Assembly (NCBI GenBank): GCA_963754125.1
Contig: CAVWEX010000001.1
Span: 310,001 to 374,000, forward strand
From: RPQJ01 sp963754125
Lineage (GTDB): Bacteria; Pseudomonadota; Gammaproteobacteria; Steroidobacterales; Steroidobacteraceae
Direction: 5' to 3'
Length of the DNA stretch: 64,000 bases
The notes under the pieces are model-generated. The model had not been told where the DNA came from. It saw only the letters and a list, made by a program, of their open reading frames with translations, and searched no databases. Both the position numbers and the translations under genes were made by a program. This document shows positions 25,574 through 34,367 of this stretch, piece after piece (the first letter of the stretch is position 1; each line of letters starts with the position of its first letter).

Positions 25574-26167
25574 TCAGCTGCCGAGCCAGCCGAGCAGGTT
25601 CGAGAAGGCAGCGGGATCCGTGAGCAGGACGAACACCAGGCCGAACAGTGCGCCGCCGAGGTGCGCGTCGTGGTTGATACGGCCCCGTGCCTGCCGCGCC
25701 GACCACCAGGAGTATGCGACGTAGCCCACCGCGAACAACGGCGCAGGAATCGGCAACGGGATCGGGATGATGAAGAGCTTCATCCACGGAAAGTAGACGA
25801 TCGCGGCGAACAGCACGGCCGAGATCGCCCCGGACGCACCGAGCGAGGCGTAGCGCTGGTCGCCTCGGTGCTTGAAGTAGGTGCCGAGGTCGCTCACCAC
25901 GAGGCCGAGGAAATACAGCAGCGCGAAGCGCAGGGACCCGATCTGCTTCTCGAGCGGGAAGGCAAAGAAGTAGAACGTCACCATGTTGAAGATCAGGTGC
26001 GGCAGGTCCGCGTGCACGAAGCCGCTGGTGACGATGGTCGCGTACTGCTTGCGCCGCAGGAACCAGTACGGCCGGAACAGGCTGCTCTCGATGATCGCGG
26101 GCTTCGCATAGAGCCCGGCGAGGCTCGCGATGATGGTGACGACGAAGATGACGAGTGCGATGCTCAC
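25574..26167 (-). CDS. Rhomboid family intramembrane serine protease
   Basis: A 197-residue polytopic membrane protein with about six helices. The catalytic serine motif GASGAIS is present in the fourth helix, the catalytic His in DAHLGGALFG in the last, and HLIFNM in helix 2 is the conserved rhomboid His/Asn segment. It cleaves within the membrane; the target is unknown. It follows the lipocalin gene on the same strand and precedes the PA2779/PA2778 pair, so this minus-strand stretch is rich in envelope proteolysis genes. Confidence 0.93.
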   Translation of the reverse strand: MSIALVIFVVTIIASLAGLYAKPAIIESSLFRPYWFLRRKQYATIVTSGFVHADLPHLIFNMVTFYFFAFPLEKQIGSLRFALLYFLGLVVSDLGTYFKHRGDQRYASLGASGAISAVLFAAIVYFPWMKLFIIPIPLPIPAPLFAVGYVAYSWWSARQARGRINHDAHLGGALFGLVFVLLTDPAAFSNLLGWLGS

Positions 26168-26231
26168 GAGGACCTCGGGGAAGGACGAGCGGCGATCTTA
26201 CCGGCGCGTCGCTCGGCGAGCGCGGGCGGCG

Positions 26232-26747
26232 CTACTGCTCGTGGGCGACGAAGATCAGCGACGCCGTGTCGAACCCGAGTTCGCCTGCCCGCCGCACGAG
26301 TCGCTCGACCTCCTCCCGGGGCGGGTCGGGGCGGCGGGCGAGGATCCACAGGTACTCACGCGTCGGGCCCGACACCAGCGCAATCTGGTAGTCGGGATCG
26401 AGGTCCAGCACGTTGTAGCCGCCATAGAACGGGCCGAAGAAGGAGACCTTCAGCATCGCGGTCCCGGGTGCGCCCGCGAACTTCGCCCGGCCTTCCGCCT
26501 CGCTCCACTCGCCCTTGGCGGGGTCGAACCCCCGGTTCAGGACGGCGATGTTGCCGTCTTCCCGTGCGCTGTAGGTGGCCGTGACCCGCTCGAGCCCGCG
26601 CTCGAAGCGATGGTCGAGCCGGGCGATCTCGTACCACTTGCCGAGATAGCGGTCGGAGTCGAAGCCGTCGACGGCCGTCACCCCGTCCGGGATCTGGGCA
26701 CATCCCGCGACCAGCACGGCCAGCATCAGGGTCAAGGTCCGGAACAC
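26232..26747 (-). CDS. blc: Blc-type bacterial lipocalin (lipoprotein)
   Basis: A 171-residue outer-membrane lipocalin. The GTG start at 26747 is chosen because AGGAG lies 7 bases upstream and it gives a clean lipoprotein signal (VFRTLTLMLAVLVAGCAQ, lipobox VAGC). The lipocalin signature YLGKWYEIARLDHRFERG and the second motif GPTREYLWILARRP are clear. Members bind lysophospholipids or fatty acids at the envelope. The frame is open further upstream, including an ATG at 26771, but that start has no good ribosome site. Confidence 0.93.
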   Translation of the reverse strand: MFRTLTLMLAVLVAGCAQIPDGVTAVDGFDSDRYLGKWYEIARLDHRFERGLERVTATYSAREDGNIAVLNRGFDPAKGEWSEAEGRAKFAGAPGTAMLKVSFFGPFYGGYNVLDLDPDYQIALVSGPTREYLWILARRPDPPREEVERLVRRAGELGFDTASLIFVAHEQ

Positions 26748-26900
26748 GCGGCAACTCCTCGGGACGGGCATTCGACTTCCAATGATGATCGCACGGGACG
26801 CCACTGCGGATTCCGGAAAGCCACATTGAGGCCACGCCCGCGACGCGCCTAGAAGAGATCTGAAGACCACAATCTGCGGCAGGGAGCCGCGGGGTTCGCA

Positions 26901-27662
26901 ATGAGGACTTTGTCACGCACGTTCGCAGGCTTCGTGACCTTTCTCGCCGCGGCGACGCTGGCCGCACCCGCCGCCCGCGCCCAGGGGACGCCCGGTGACT
27001 GGCGCGGGTTGTACCTCGGTGGCGGCGGCAACTATTCGACGGTCAGCGTCGAGGTGGACGGCGGCGGCGACTGCTACTACGACTGCGACTGGTGGGGCGA
27101 CTACCCCGACTACGACGAGGGCGACGGCGACTTCGGTTACTCCGTGCACTTCGGCTGGCGGGCTCACACCTACGTCGCGATCGAGGCCGGCTACCTCGAG
27201 ACCGGCAGCATCCGCTGGGATGAAAACCTCGTGTACATGCCCGAATTCAACGACTTCTACAACAACCGCGTGGACTTCTCGGCACAGGTCGCCGAGGTGT
27301 CGGTCCTCGGGATCCTGCCCCTTTCGAACTGGGAGGTTTACCTCCGGCTCGGCGCCGGATTCTGGGACGGCGAGAGCGAACAGCGCCTCGACGAGTCGTT
27401 CGGTCCGCGTGTCGTCAACCGCAGCGTCACGGACAGCGGCACGGACTTCCTGGCCGGCGTGGGATTCGGCGTGACCCTCGCCGAGTCGTGGCACGTCCGG
27501 TTCGAGTTCCAGACCCTGACCATCGACCGCGACGTCCTCAACGCCCGCGACGACACGAGCCTCGACTCGATGCTGCTCGAGTTGCAGTATCGCTTCGGCG
27601 CACGCGGGGTGGCCGCGACGCTGCCCGTGACGCCGGTCGCTCCGCCGATCGCTACGCCTTGA
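26901..27662 (+). CDS. Outer-membrane beta-barrel protein with an acidic Tyr/Trp loop
   Basis: A 253-residue OmpA/OmpW-like small barrel with a signal peptide (FLAAATLAAPAARA) and GLYLGGGGNYS as first strand. Residues about 53-74 form an unusual insert dense in Asp, Tyr, Trp and two Cys (CYYDCDWWGDYPDYDEGDGD), probably a surface loop that could bind cations. The C-terminus ends with LELQYRFG followed by a Pro/Val-rich tail. No specific function is recognised. Its end overlaps by 11 bases the convergent acyl-ACP-reductase-like gene. Confidence 0.82.
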   Translation: MRTLSRTFAGFVTFLAAATLAAPAARAQGTPGDWRGLYLGGGGNYSTVSVEVDGGGDCYYDCDWWGDYPDYDEGDGDFGYSVHFGWRAHTYVAIEAGYLETGSIRWDENLVYMPEFNDFYNNRVDFSAQVAEVSVLGILPLSNWEVYLRLGAGFWDGESEQRLDESFGPRVVNRSVTDSGTDFLAGVGFGVTLAESWHVRFEFQTLTIDRDVLNARDDTSLDSMLLELQYRFGARGVAATLPVTPVAPPIATP

Positions 27663-28899
27663 GCGTGGTCAGGCCCGCGACACCCTTTGCGCGCGGCGTG
27701 ATGCGCGCGATCTTCGCCGCCGCCTCGGCCTTGACACGCTCGAGCAGGGCCGGGTTGCGGTTGAGCTCGTCGGCGCGCGCACGCTTGTCGGCCACCAGTT
27801 CGTCGGTGAGCAGCTGGCCGAAGCTGCGCAACGGCGCGATCTGGAAGCCGTGCTTGCGGAACAGCCGGTAGATTTCCTTGACCCGCTCGGGAGCGACGTC
27901 ACGTCCGAGCGTGAAGCACTCGTAGCGCTCCTCCATGGCGAGCAACGCGGCCTCGGCGAGACAGGCGTAGGCCACGCCCTGCGGCAGGCCGATGTCGAAG
28001 CTGAAGCGGACCGGACCCGGGATCAGCACCTCGCCGCTCTCCACGACGAGTACGTCGGGCCGCACCGCCGCTTCCTCGGCGGAGATGTCGGGCGGCAGCG
28101 CGACGTCGAGGATCACCGCGCCGGGCTTGCACTGGCTCACGTCGAGGACGCGCAGACCGAACGCCGAGGTGGCCGTGACGATCAGGTCGCACTGGCCGAC
28201 CCACGGGGCACTGCTCACGTCCGTGGTGACTTTCGCATCCGGGACCTCCTCGAGGATGGTGCGCTTCAGCGCTTCGAGCCGCGGCGGCTCGATGGACACC
28301 AGCACGACGTCCTTCACGGCCGCGGCCAGCAGCCGCGAGCAGACCGAGCCGATCGCGCCGGTCGCGCCCACCACCATGGCCTTGCCGCGCGCGAGGTCGG
28401 CCCAGCCCATGCGCTTCGCGGTGAGCTTGGCGGTCTCGAGCGTCGCCGCGATCGTGAGGCTGTTGCCGGTGGTCACCGCGATCGGTGCGCGCCGGGCCAC
28501 GGTCACGCCCGCGTCGCCCACGACTTTCGTGAACGCGCCGAGTCCGACGATCTTCGCGCCGCGCTTCGCCGCGTCCTCGATCGCTGCGTTCAGCCGCGTG
28601 TAGGTGAACTCCGGAGGGCGGGTCAGCATCTGGCGCGGCGTGGCGCCGAGCGCGTAGATCAGGCCGTCCACCGGGTGCCCCGTGGCAGGCGAGCGGCCGC
28701 CCTTGACCGTGCCGACGTATTTCGCCGGCATGTACGCCGCGGTCATCTCGACCAGTTTGCGCGGCAGGTACCGCGTGTAGGCATAGCGCGGATGATTCGA
28801 GAGGTAGTCGACGGTCAGCGGATGCAGCACGAACGCGAAGCGCTGCGCCTCTGCCGTGGACTGGTCCGGACCAGTCGCCGCCCGTACTCCGACCGCCAT
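27652..28899 (-). CDS. Acyl-ACP-reductase-like (COG5322-type) dehydrogenase
   Basis: A 415-residue protein resembling cyanobacterial long-chain acyl-ACP reductase and its COG5322 relatives. It has the N-terminal segment HPLTVDYLSNHPRYAY, a middle part KIVGLGAFTKVVGDAGVTV with TTGNSLT, and a Rossmann motif VVGATGAIGSVCSRLL. In the family the enzyme reduces acyl thioesters to aldehydes with NADPH. The start ATG 28899 has GGAGAG just upstream. It is the last gene of a minus-strand set (decarboxylase, acyltransferase, ATP-grasp, this gene). The acyl substrate is unknown, and no aldehyde-deformylating oxygenase gene is seen in the window. Confidence 0.8.
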   Translation of the reverse strand: MAVGVRAATGPDQSTAEAQRFAFVLHPLTVDYLSNHPRYAYTRYLPRKLVEMTAAYMPAKYVGTVKGGRSPATGHPVDGLIYALGATPRQMLTRPPEFTYTRLNAAIEDAAKRGAKIVGLGAFTKVVGDAGVTVARRAPIAVTTGNSLTIAATLETAKLTAKRMGWADLARGKAMVVGATGAIGSVCSRLLAAAVKDVVLVSIEPPRLEALKRTILEEVPDAKVTTDVSSAPWVGQCDLIVTATSAFGLRVLDVSQCKPGAVILDVALPPDISAEEAAVRPDVLVVESGEVLIPGPVRFSFDIGLPQGVAYACLAEAALLAMEERYECFTLGRDVAPERVKEIYRLFRKHGFQIAPLRSFGQLLTDELVADKRARADELNRNPALLERVKAEAAAKIARITPRAKGVAGLTTLKA

Positions 28900-28969
28900 C
28901 GTCTCTCCCCCGTCTACTGTACGGATTCTTGGGGCCTCAGGAGCGAGCCGGTATTCGTAAATGGCGCAA

Positions 28970-30235
28970 TCAGGGCGGGCACAGGACGGCCGCGAACCCA
29001 CCGCCCGGCGTGCGGAAGTTGGTCGTCTGTCCCTGGTAGAGCCGGGCGGCGACGGACAGCACCTGCCCGTCGTACACGTAGCAGCGCAGGTCGAGCTTGA
29101 GGCGCTCGGTGCGACCGTCCACCTGCACGCTGCGCACGCTCGGCGGGATCAGCTGCTGCGCGACGTACTCGCCCCGCAGGATCTCCTCCCACACCCTTCG
29201 CGTCAGCTTGTCGCCCCGGTAAGCTGCCCGGCTGCCGAAGCCGGTTGCCGGCTTGAAGAACAGCTCGCGACGCGCGGCCCACAGCGCTTCGGCGTCGGCA
29301 GGGGCCACGATCCGCGTCGGCGGGATCGCCCGCTGCAGCACGTCGATCGAGGCGGCATCGACGCCCCACTGACGCAGCTGCTTCACGTCACCGAGGACGG
29401 CCAGGTTGCGCTTGTCCGCGTACAGCGCATGCGCCCGCGGGTGCGGCGTCAACACGACCGCGCCCGCCGTGTAGGCCTCGCGCAGCGTCGCATGCTTCGC
29501 CTGCTCCAGGCTGAAGTCGGTGAGGCGGTTATAGACGAGGTCAACCGTGCGGCCCGCCTGCCGCAGTCCGCCGTCCCCGATCGAGAACTCCGTCGGATCG
29601 CAGATCGTGGCCTCGATGCCGCGCCGGCGGAACAGCTCCGCTGCCAGCAGGAACTCGGGGTAGAGGTATTGCTCAGTCGGCGCATCGTCCACGATCGCCA
29701 CCCGCCCGAGCGGTGCGTCTCCGCGCTGGCGCTGCCACTCGGACTGGAACATCCCGAACAGCGCTTCCTGCGGGCCCTCGGGGCTGCCGGGCGCCTCGAG
29801 CATCGACAGCACCGGCGCGCAGCAGGCGTGCTGCGCGCGCGCGAGTGCCGAATTGAGGAACGCTCCGCCCGCATTCGTGTTGATCTCGATGAGTCTGGGA
29901 CCCTGCGGCGTGACGTGGAAATCGAAACCCAGCACGGCGCCGAGCGGACCGGGATCGAAGCGTGCGATCTCGGGCGCACGCGCCAGCACGGCTTCGCGGT
30001 ACGCGGGCATCGCCACCACCGAGTCCACCGCGGTCACCAGCCGCTCCATGGCCGTCACGCTCTCCCGCGAGACGAAGATCGGTGCGTGCGCGAACAGGTA
30101 GGCGTGCGACTGCTTCAGCTGGTCGTACAAGCCGCGGGTCGCGGCATCGGAATCGAGTTCGCGGCGCAGCGCCTCGCCATCCACCGTGACGCAGAAGCAG
30201 CCGGTGTTGAGTTGCTCGATCGCCTCGGTCCCCAT
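28970..30235 (-). CDS. ATP-grasp-like ligase, possibly circularly permuted
   Basis: A 421-residue soluble protein. RLIEINTNAGGAFLNSAL (about residues 113-130) resembles the metal-binding EINxN motif of ATP-grasp enzymes. It occurs before the segment ELFFKPATGFGSRAAYRG, which looks like the nucleotide-binding lysine strand, so motif order is reversed relative to standard ATP-grasp folds and suggests a circular permutation. A Cys pair lies at HACCAPVL. ATP-grasp enzymes form amide or thioester bonds between a carboxylate and an amine or thiol. Position between acyltransferase and acyl-reductase genes implies a linked pathway. I do not recognise a named family. Confidence 0.68.
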   Translation of the reverse strand: MGTEAIEQLNTGCFCVTVDGEALRRELDSDAATRGLYDQLKQSHAYLFAHAPIFVSRESVTAMERLVTAVDSVVAMPAYREAVLARAPEIARFDPGPLGAVLGFDFHVTPQGPRLIEINTNAGGAFLNSALARAQHACCAPVLSMLEAPGSPEGPQEALFGMFQSEWQRQRGDAPLGRVAIVDDAPTEQYLYPEFLLAAELFRRRGIEATICDPTEFSIGDGGLRQAGRTVDLVYNRLTDFSLEQAKHATLREAYTAGAVVLTPHPRAHALYADKRNLAVLGDVKQLRQWGVDAASIDVLQRAIPPTRIVAPADAEALWAARRELFFKPATGFGSRAAYRGDKLTRRVWEEILRGEYVAQQLIPPSVRSVQVDGRTERLKLDLRCYVYDGQVLSVAARLYQGQTTNFRTPGGGFAAVLCPP

Positions 30236-30269
30236 CGAATGCTCCCGTGCCGGCCCGAAGCCGGCCGCC

Positions 30270-30866
30270 TCACTTGCGCAGCCGCAGCTCCCCGGCGTGC
30301 TCGGGGCGGCGGCCGTGCTTGTCGGCGTAGAAGTCGCGGATTCGCGCCATGTCGGCGTCGCGGTCGCCGGTCATGCGCAGGTAGGTGTCGATGCCGACGG
30401 TGCGCGTCGCGTAATCGATGTAGCCGAGCGCGATCGGAACGTCCGCCGCAACCGCAAGCGTGTAGAAGCCCGCCTTGAGATGGTCGGTGTACGAGCGAGT
30501 TCCCTCGGGCGCGATCGCAAGCCACATCCAGTCGCGCTTGCGGTACTCGACGACCAGCGCCTCGATGAAGCCGGCCGTCCGCTGCCGGTCCAGGGGGATG
30601 CCGCCGATGCGCTTCAGCAGGCCGCCGAACGGTGGCCGGAACATCTCGGTCTTGCCGACCCAGTTGGCGGGCAGGCCGTGACCGATCCGGAACAGCATGC
30701 CGAGCGGGAAGTCCCAGTTCGACGTGTGCGGGTACACGATGATCACGCCCCTGGGCTCCGGCGGCCACACGAAGGACGTGCGCCAGCCGACGAGCGCGAG
30801 CAGTCCGAGCGCGGCGCGGCGCAGCGGCAACGAGGGCGTGAGTGCCGGAACGGGACCGGAATTCAT
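30270..30866 (-). CDS. PlsC-like lysophospholipid/glycerol-phosphate acyltransferase
   Basis: A 198-residue acyltransferase. The catalytic HX4D motif is HTSNWD at residues 47-52, and the acyl-acceptor motif APEGTRS is clear. A short N-terminal hydrophobic segment (LGLLALVGW) could attach it to the membrane. ATG 30866 is preferred to an in-frame TTG upstream. It lies 34 bases upstream of the ATP-grasp gene and 71 bases downstream of the decarboxylase, in one probable operon. It is smaller than true PlsC and belongs to the short HTSNWDF subgroup, whose substrate is uncertain. Confidence 0.87.
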   Translation of the reverse strand: MNSGPVPALTPSLPLRRAALGLLALVGWRTSFVWPPEPRGVIIVYPHTSNWDFPLGMLFRIGHGLPANWVGKTEMFRPPFGGLLKRIGGIPLDRQRTAGFIEALVVEYRKRDWMWLAIAPEGTRSYTDHLKAGFYTLAVAADVPIALGYIDYATRTVGIDTYLRMTGDRDADMARIRDFYADKHGRRPEHAGELRLRK

Positions 30867-30937
30867 CGCGGCATGTTTGCACAAACGCGCGTCGATAGGC
30901 TCGGCGTGGCCAACGAGGCGCTCCGTGCCTTCGCCCG

Positions 30938-32587
30938 CTACGGCACCGACGGGGCGGCCGTGCCAACGGCAGCCGCGGTGCGGCGCTTGAGTGCCGCGAC
31001 GAAGCCCTCGAGCGTCGGTGAGACGCTGCCGGCGGGAACCATCGCCTCAATGAGCTGGAATCGTCCGCGGCGCGATGCCGCACGCTCGAGCGCCGCCGCC
31101 AGTTCGCGCCGCGTCGTCACGCGCTGACCGTCGCCGCCCATCGGTGCCGCGAGTAGCGCGAACTGCCAGTCATCCAGCGAGTTGAACCGCGACTCGGGCT
31201 GAAATACTCGCAGCATCTCCCAGCTGCAGTTGTTCATGACGATCACGATCGGATCCCAGCCGTACCGCCGACAGTTGCCGAGTTCCCAGCCCGTCATCTG
31301 GAAGGCGCCGTCCCCCACCAGGATCACCGGCCGCTGACCGGTCGCGGCCTGTACCCCGAGGCCGGCCGGCACTCCGAATCCCATCGTGGCGTAGTAACCG
31401 GGCGCCACGAGCTCGGTGTTCTCGATCTCGAGCGCCGTGAACAGGCAGTCGCCGGTGTCGCTCGCCACCGGCATCCGGCCGTCGCGGGCGAACAGGTCGT
31501 TGACGGCGCGCGCGATGTCGAGCGGCGCGATCGGAGTGTCGTCGGCGACGAGGCCGCGGGGATACTCGGGCACCCGTCCCGCCGGCCGCAGCGGTCGGTC
31601 CGAGACGCGCCGCGTGAGTTCGTCCACCAGGGCCGCGAGCGGCACGTTGCCGTAGCGGTGGTAACCCATGGTGACGGCGCGGTCGGCCGCGAGCACGCAG
31701 TTGCGGGCGTCGATCCGGCCCTCGGACACGCCGAAGTTCGTGTCGGAGACGATCACGCCGAACAACAGCAGGCAGTCGGATTCCTCCACGGGCCGGCCCA
31801 CCTCGGGATGTGCGGTGAGTCCGAGGTAGGTACCGATCACCGGCACGTCGGTGCCTGCGAGCAGGCCACGTCCCATGAACGACGTGACTACCGGCACGTG
31901 CAGCCGCCGCGCGAGCTCGGCCACGCGGGTCTCGAGCCCGAAGCGACGTACCTCCACGCCGACCATCATCACGGGTCGCTCTGCCCGCCCGAGCCGCTCC
32001 ATGACCTCGTCGGCGCAGGCGGCCACGGCGCACGGATCGAACGCCTGTTCCGGCAGCCGCGGTACCGGGGCGCACGCCTCGAGCACCACGTCGCGCGGCA
32101 ACTCCAGGTACACGGGCCGGGACTGCGTGAGGCAGCTCTGCAACACGCGGGCGATTTCCGCGGGCGCGCTCGCCACGTCGTGCAGCGAGGCCTGGTCGCA
32201 GGTGATCTCGCGATAGATCGCGTACTGCGAGTCGAGCCGCTTCACCTGGTGATGCAGCAGCAGCCCCCCGCGACCCTCCCGCTGCCCGGGCGCGCCCGAG
32301 ATCACCACCAGCGGTGATTTCTCCGCATACGCCGCCGCGACCGGATTGACGAGATTGAGCGCGCCGGCCCCGTAGGTGACCACCGCGACGCCGGGCCCAC
32401 CCTCGACCCGGGCGGCCGCATCCGCCGCGAAGCCCACCGACGGTTCGTGGCTCAACGTGTACAGCGGCAGGATCCCGGACTCTTCGACGACCTTGAAGAA
32501 TGCGAGCACGAAGTCGCCCGGGATGCCGAACACCTGCCCGGCGCCGTGGTCGCGCAGCGCGGTGAGGAGCGATTCGGCGAGATTCAT
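30938..32587 (-). CDS. 2-oxoacid (indolepyruvate/phenylpyruvate-type) decarboxylase
   Basis: A 549-residue thiamine-diphosphate enzyme. Catalytic Glu48 is in SHEPSVGFAADA. The adjacent His pair typical of pyruvate/indolepyruvate decarboxylases is His112-His113 (LLLHHQVKRL), and the ThDP/Mg motif GDGAFQMTGWE runs to MNN. It should convert an aromatic or branched 2-oxoacid to an aldehyde and CO2. ATG 32587 is chosen; GTG 32596 in frame is possible. It is divergent from a 2-oxoacid:ferredoxin oxidoreductase that would use similar substrates, so one 2-oxoacid pool may feed both. Confidence 0.87.
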   Translation of the reverse strand: MNLAESLLTALRDHGAGQVFGIPGDFVLAFFKVVEESGILPLYTLSHEPSVGFAADAAARVEGGPGVAVVTYGAGALNLVNPVAAAYAEKSPLVVISGAPGQREGRGGLLLHHQVKRLDSQYAIYREITCDQASLHDVASAPAEIARVLQSCLTQSRPVYLELPRDVVLEACAPVPRLPEQAFDPCAVAACADEVMERLGRAERPVMMVGVEVRRFGLETRVAELARRLHVPVVTSFMGRGLLAGTDVPVIGTYLGLTAHPEVGRPVEESDCLLLFGVIVSDTNFGVSEGRIDARNCVLAADRAVTMGYHRYGNVPLAALVDELTRRVSDRPLRPAGRVPEYPRGLVADDTPIAPLDIARAVNDLFARDGRMPVASDTGDCLFTALEIENTELVAPGYYATMGFGVPAGLGVQAATGQRPVILVGDGAFQMTGWELGNCRRYGWDPIVIVMNNCSWEMLRVFQPESRFNSLDDWQFALLAAPMGGDGQRVTTRRELAAALERAASRRGRFQLIEAMVPAGSVSPTLEGFVAALKRRTAAAVGTAAPSVP

Positions 32588-32612
32588 GATTTGCACACTC
32601 TACAATACCGCG

Positions 32613-34367
32613 ATGCAACAACCAGACAGCCCGGGCGCGGGGCAGCCGTCGCACAGCGTCTCGGTGGCCCTCGCCGGCAGTGGCGGCGCCGGCGTCATGA
32701 CCGCGGGCAACATGCTGCTCGAGGCAGCGGCGCACGCCGGCTACTACGCCCTCATGACGCGCTCTTCGGGCCCGCAGATCCGCGGCGGCGAGGCGGCCGC
32801 GATGCTGCGCATCGCCTGCCACCCCGTCGAGTGCATGGCCGACCGTTTCGACGTGCTGGCCGCCGTTGACTGGGAAAACGTGCAACGCTTCAAGGCGGAG
32901 ATCCCGCTTGGAGCGCAGAGCCTCGTCATCGGCGACCCGGACCAGGGCGCGCCGCCGGAGGTGTTCCTGCAGAGCGGCGCAATGCACGCCGAGTTACCGC
33001 TCAAGAAGCTCGCCAAGGCCGTGCCCGAGGGCCGCGCGAACATGGTGCTGCTCGGCACCGTCGCGGCGCTGCTCGGCCTGCCGGACGAGGCGGTCGCGCG
33101 CGCCGTCGAGAAGACGCTCGGCAAGCGGCCGGCGGCGCTCGCGCCCAGCCTCGCCGCCGTGGCCGCTGGCCGTGCCGCGGCCGCCGGCATCGAGCGGCGT
33201 TTCCCGCTGGGCGCGCCCCCCGCGGTTCGCGCGCCGCGTTGGCTGCTCACCGGCAACGAGGCGGCAGGCTATGGCGCCATCAAGGGCGGCGTGCGCTTCG
33301 TCGCGGCCTACCCCATCACGCCCGCGACGGAACTGCTCGAGTGGATGAGCCCGGCGCTCGCCCAGGTGGGCGGCACGCTGGTCCAGGCGGAGGACGAACT
33401 CGCCTCGATCAACATGGCGATCGGCGGCTCCTACGGCGGCGTGCCCTCGCTCACCGCCACGTCGGGCCCGGGCCTCTCGCTGATGGTCGAGGCGCTCGGG
33501 CTCGCGGTCGCGGCGGAGATCCCGCTCGTGGTGGTGGACGTGATGCGCGTCGGACCCTCCACCGGCATCCCGACCAAGTCCGAGCAGGGCGATCTCAACA
33601 TCGCCGTGCACGGGCTGCACGGCGACGCGCCGCACCTCGTGCTGGCGCCGAACTCGGTGGCCGACTGCCTCGGCACGACTCAGTGGGCGGTGCAGCTGGC
33701 CGAGGCCCTGCAGACGCCTGCGATCGTGCTGTCGGACCAGTTCCTGGGACAGGCACGGTCGGTCGTGGACCGTCCGCCCGACCTCGCGGACGGTCCTGGA
33801 CGCGTCGTGGCGGCGGCAGGCGTGGCGGGCTACCAGCGATACGCCGTGACGCCCGACGGCATCTCGCCGATGGCGATTCCGGGCACGGCGGGCCTCGCCT
33901 ACACCGCCGACGGCCTCGAGCACGCCGAGCGCGGCACGCCGTCCTCGCAGGCGGCGGACCACTTCGCGCAGCTCGACAAGCGGCGCGGCAAGCTCGAGTC
34001 GTGGGACTACGGCGAGCACTGGGCCGACGTCGAGGGCGACCCGGCCGCGGACTGCGCCATCGTCACTTTCGGCTCGTGCACGGGCCCGGTGCGCGAGGGC
34101 CTTGCGCGCGCCGCGCAGGACGGACTCACGGCACGGCTCGTCTCGCTGCGGCTGCTCGCCCCGCTGCCGGCCAGCCGCCTTGCCGCCACGCTCGCCGGCG
34201 CGAGTCGCGTGCTGGTGGTCGAGCAGAACCACTCGGCGCAGCTCTACAAGTACCTGCGCGCCGAGTGCGACCTGCCCGGACGCGTCACCAGCCTGCACCG
34301 GGCCGGCGCGCTGCAGTTCCAGCCCGGCGAGATCCACCGTCACCTGCTCGAATGGAGCCGCGCATGA
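32613..34367 (+). CDS. korA: 2-oxoacid:ferredoxin oxidoreductase, fused gamma-alpha subunit
   Basis: A 584-residue subunit. The N-terminal gamma domain (about 1-200; GSGGAGVMTAGNMLLEAA, SSGPQIRGGEAA) is fused to the alpha pyrimidine-binding domain (TGNEAAGYGAIKGG, AYPITPATELLEWM, ATSGPGLSLM). This arrangement is typical of 2-oxoglutarate or generic 2-oxoacid:acceptor oxidoreductases. With the beta subunit it interconverts 2-oxoacids and acyl-CoA plus CO2 using ferredoxin, either oxidatively or for carbon fixation. It overlaps korB by 4 bases (ATGA). Substrate specificity is not readable here. Confidence 0.9.
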   Translation: MQQPDSPGAGQPSHSVSVALAGSGGAGVMTAGNMLLEAAAHAGYYALMTRSSGPQIRGGEAAAMLRIACHPVECMADRFDVLAAVDWENVQRFKAEIPLGAQSLVIGDPDQGAPPEVFLQSGAMHAELPLKKLAKAVPEGRANMVLLGTVAALLGLPDEAVARAVEKTLGKRPAALAPSLAAVAAGRAAAAGIERRFPLGAPPAVRAPRWLLTGNEAAGYGAIKGGVRFVAAYPITPATELLEWMSPALAQVGGTLVQAEDELASINMAIGGSYGGVPSLTATSGPGLSLMVEALGLAVAAEIPLVVVDVMRVGPSTGIPTKSEQGDLNIAVHGLHGDAPHLVLAPNSVADCLGTTQWAVQLAEALQTPAIVLSDQFLGQARSVVDRPPDLADGPGRVVAAAGVAGYQRYAVTPDGISPMAIPGTAGLAYTADGLEHAERGTPSSQAADHFAQLDKRRGKLESWDYGEHWADVEGDPAADCAIVTFGSCTGPVREGLARAAQDGLTARLVSLRLLAPLPASRLAATLAGASRVLVVEQNHSAQLYKYLRAECDLPGRVTSLHRAGALQFQPGEIHRHLLEWSRA

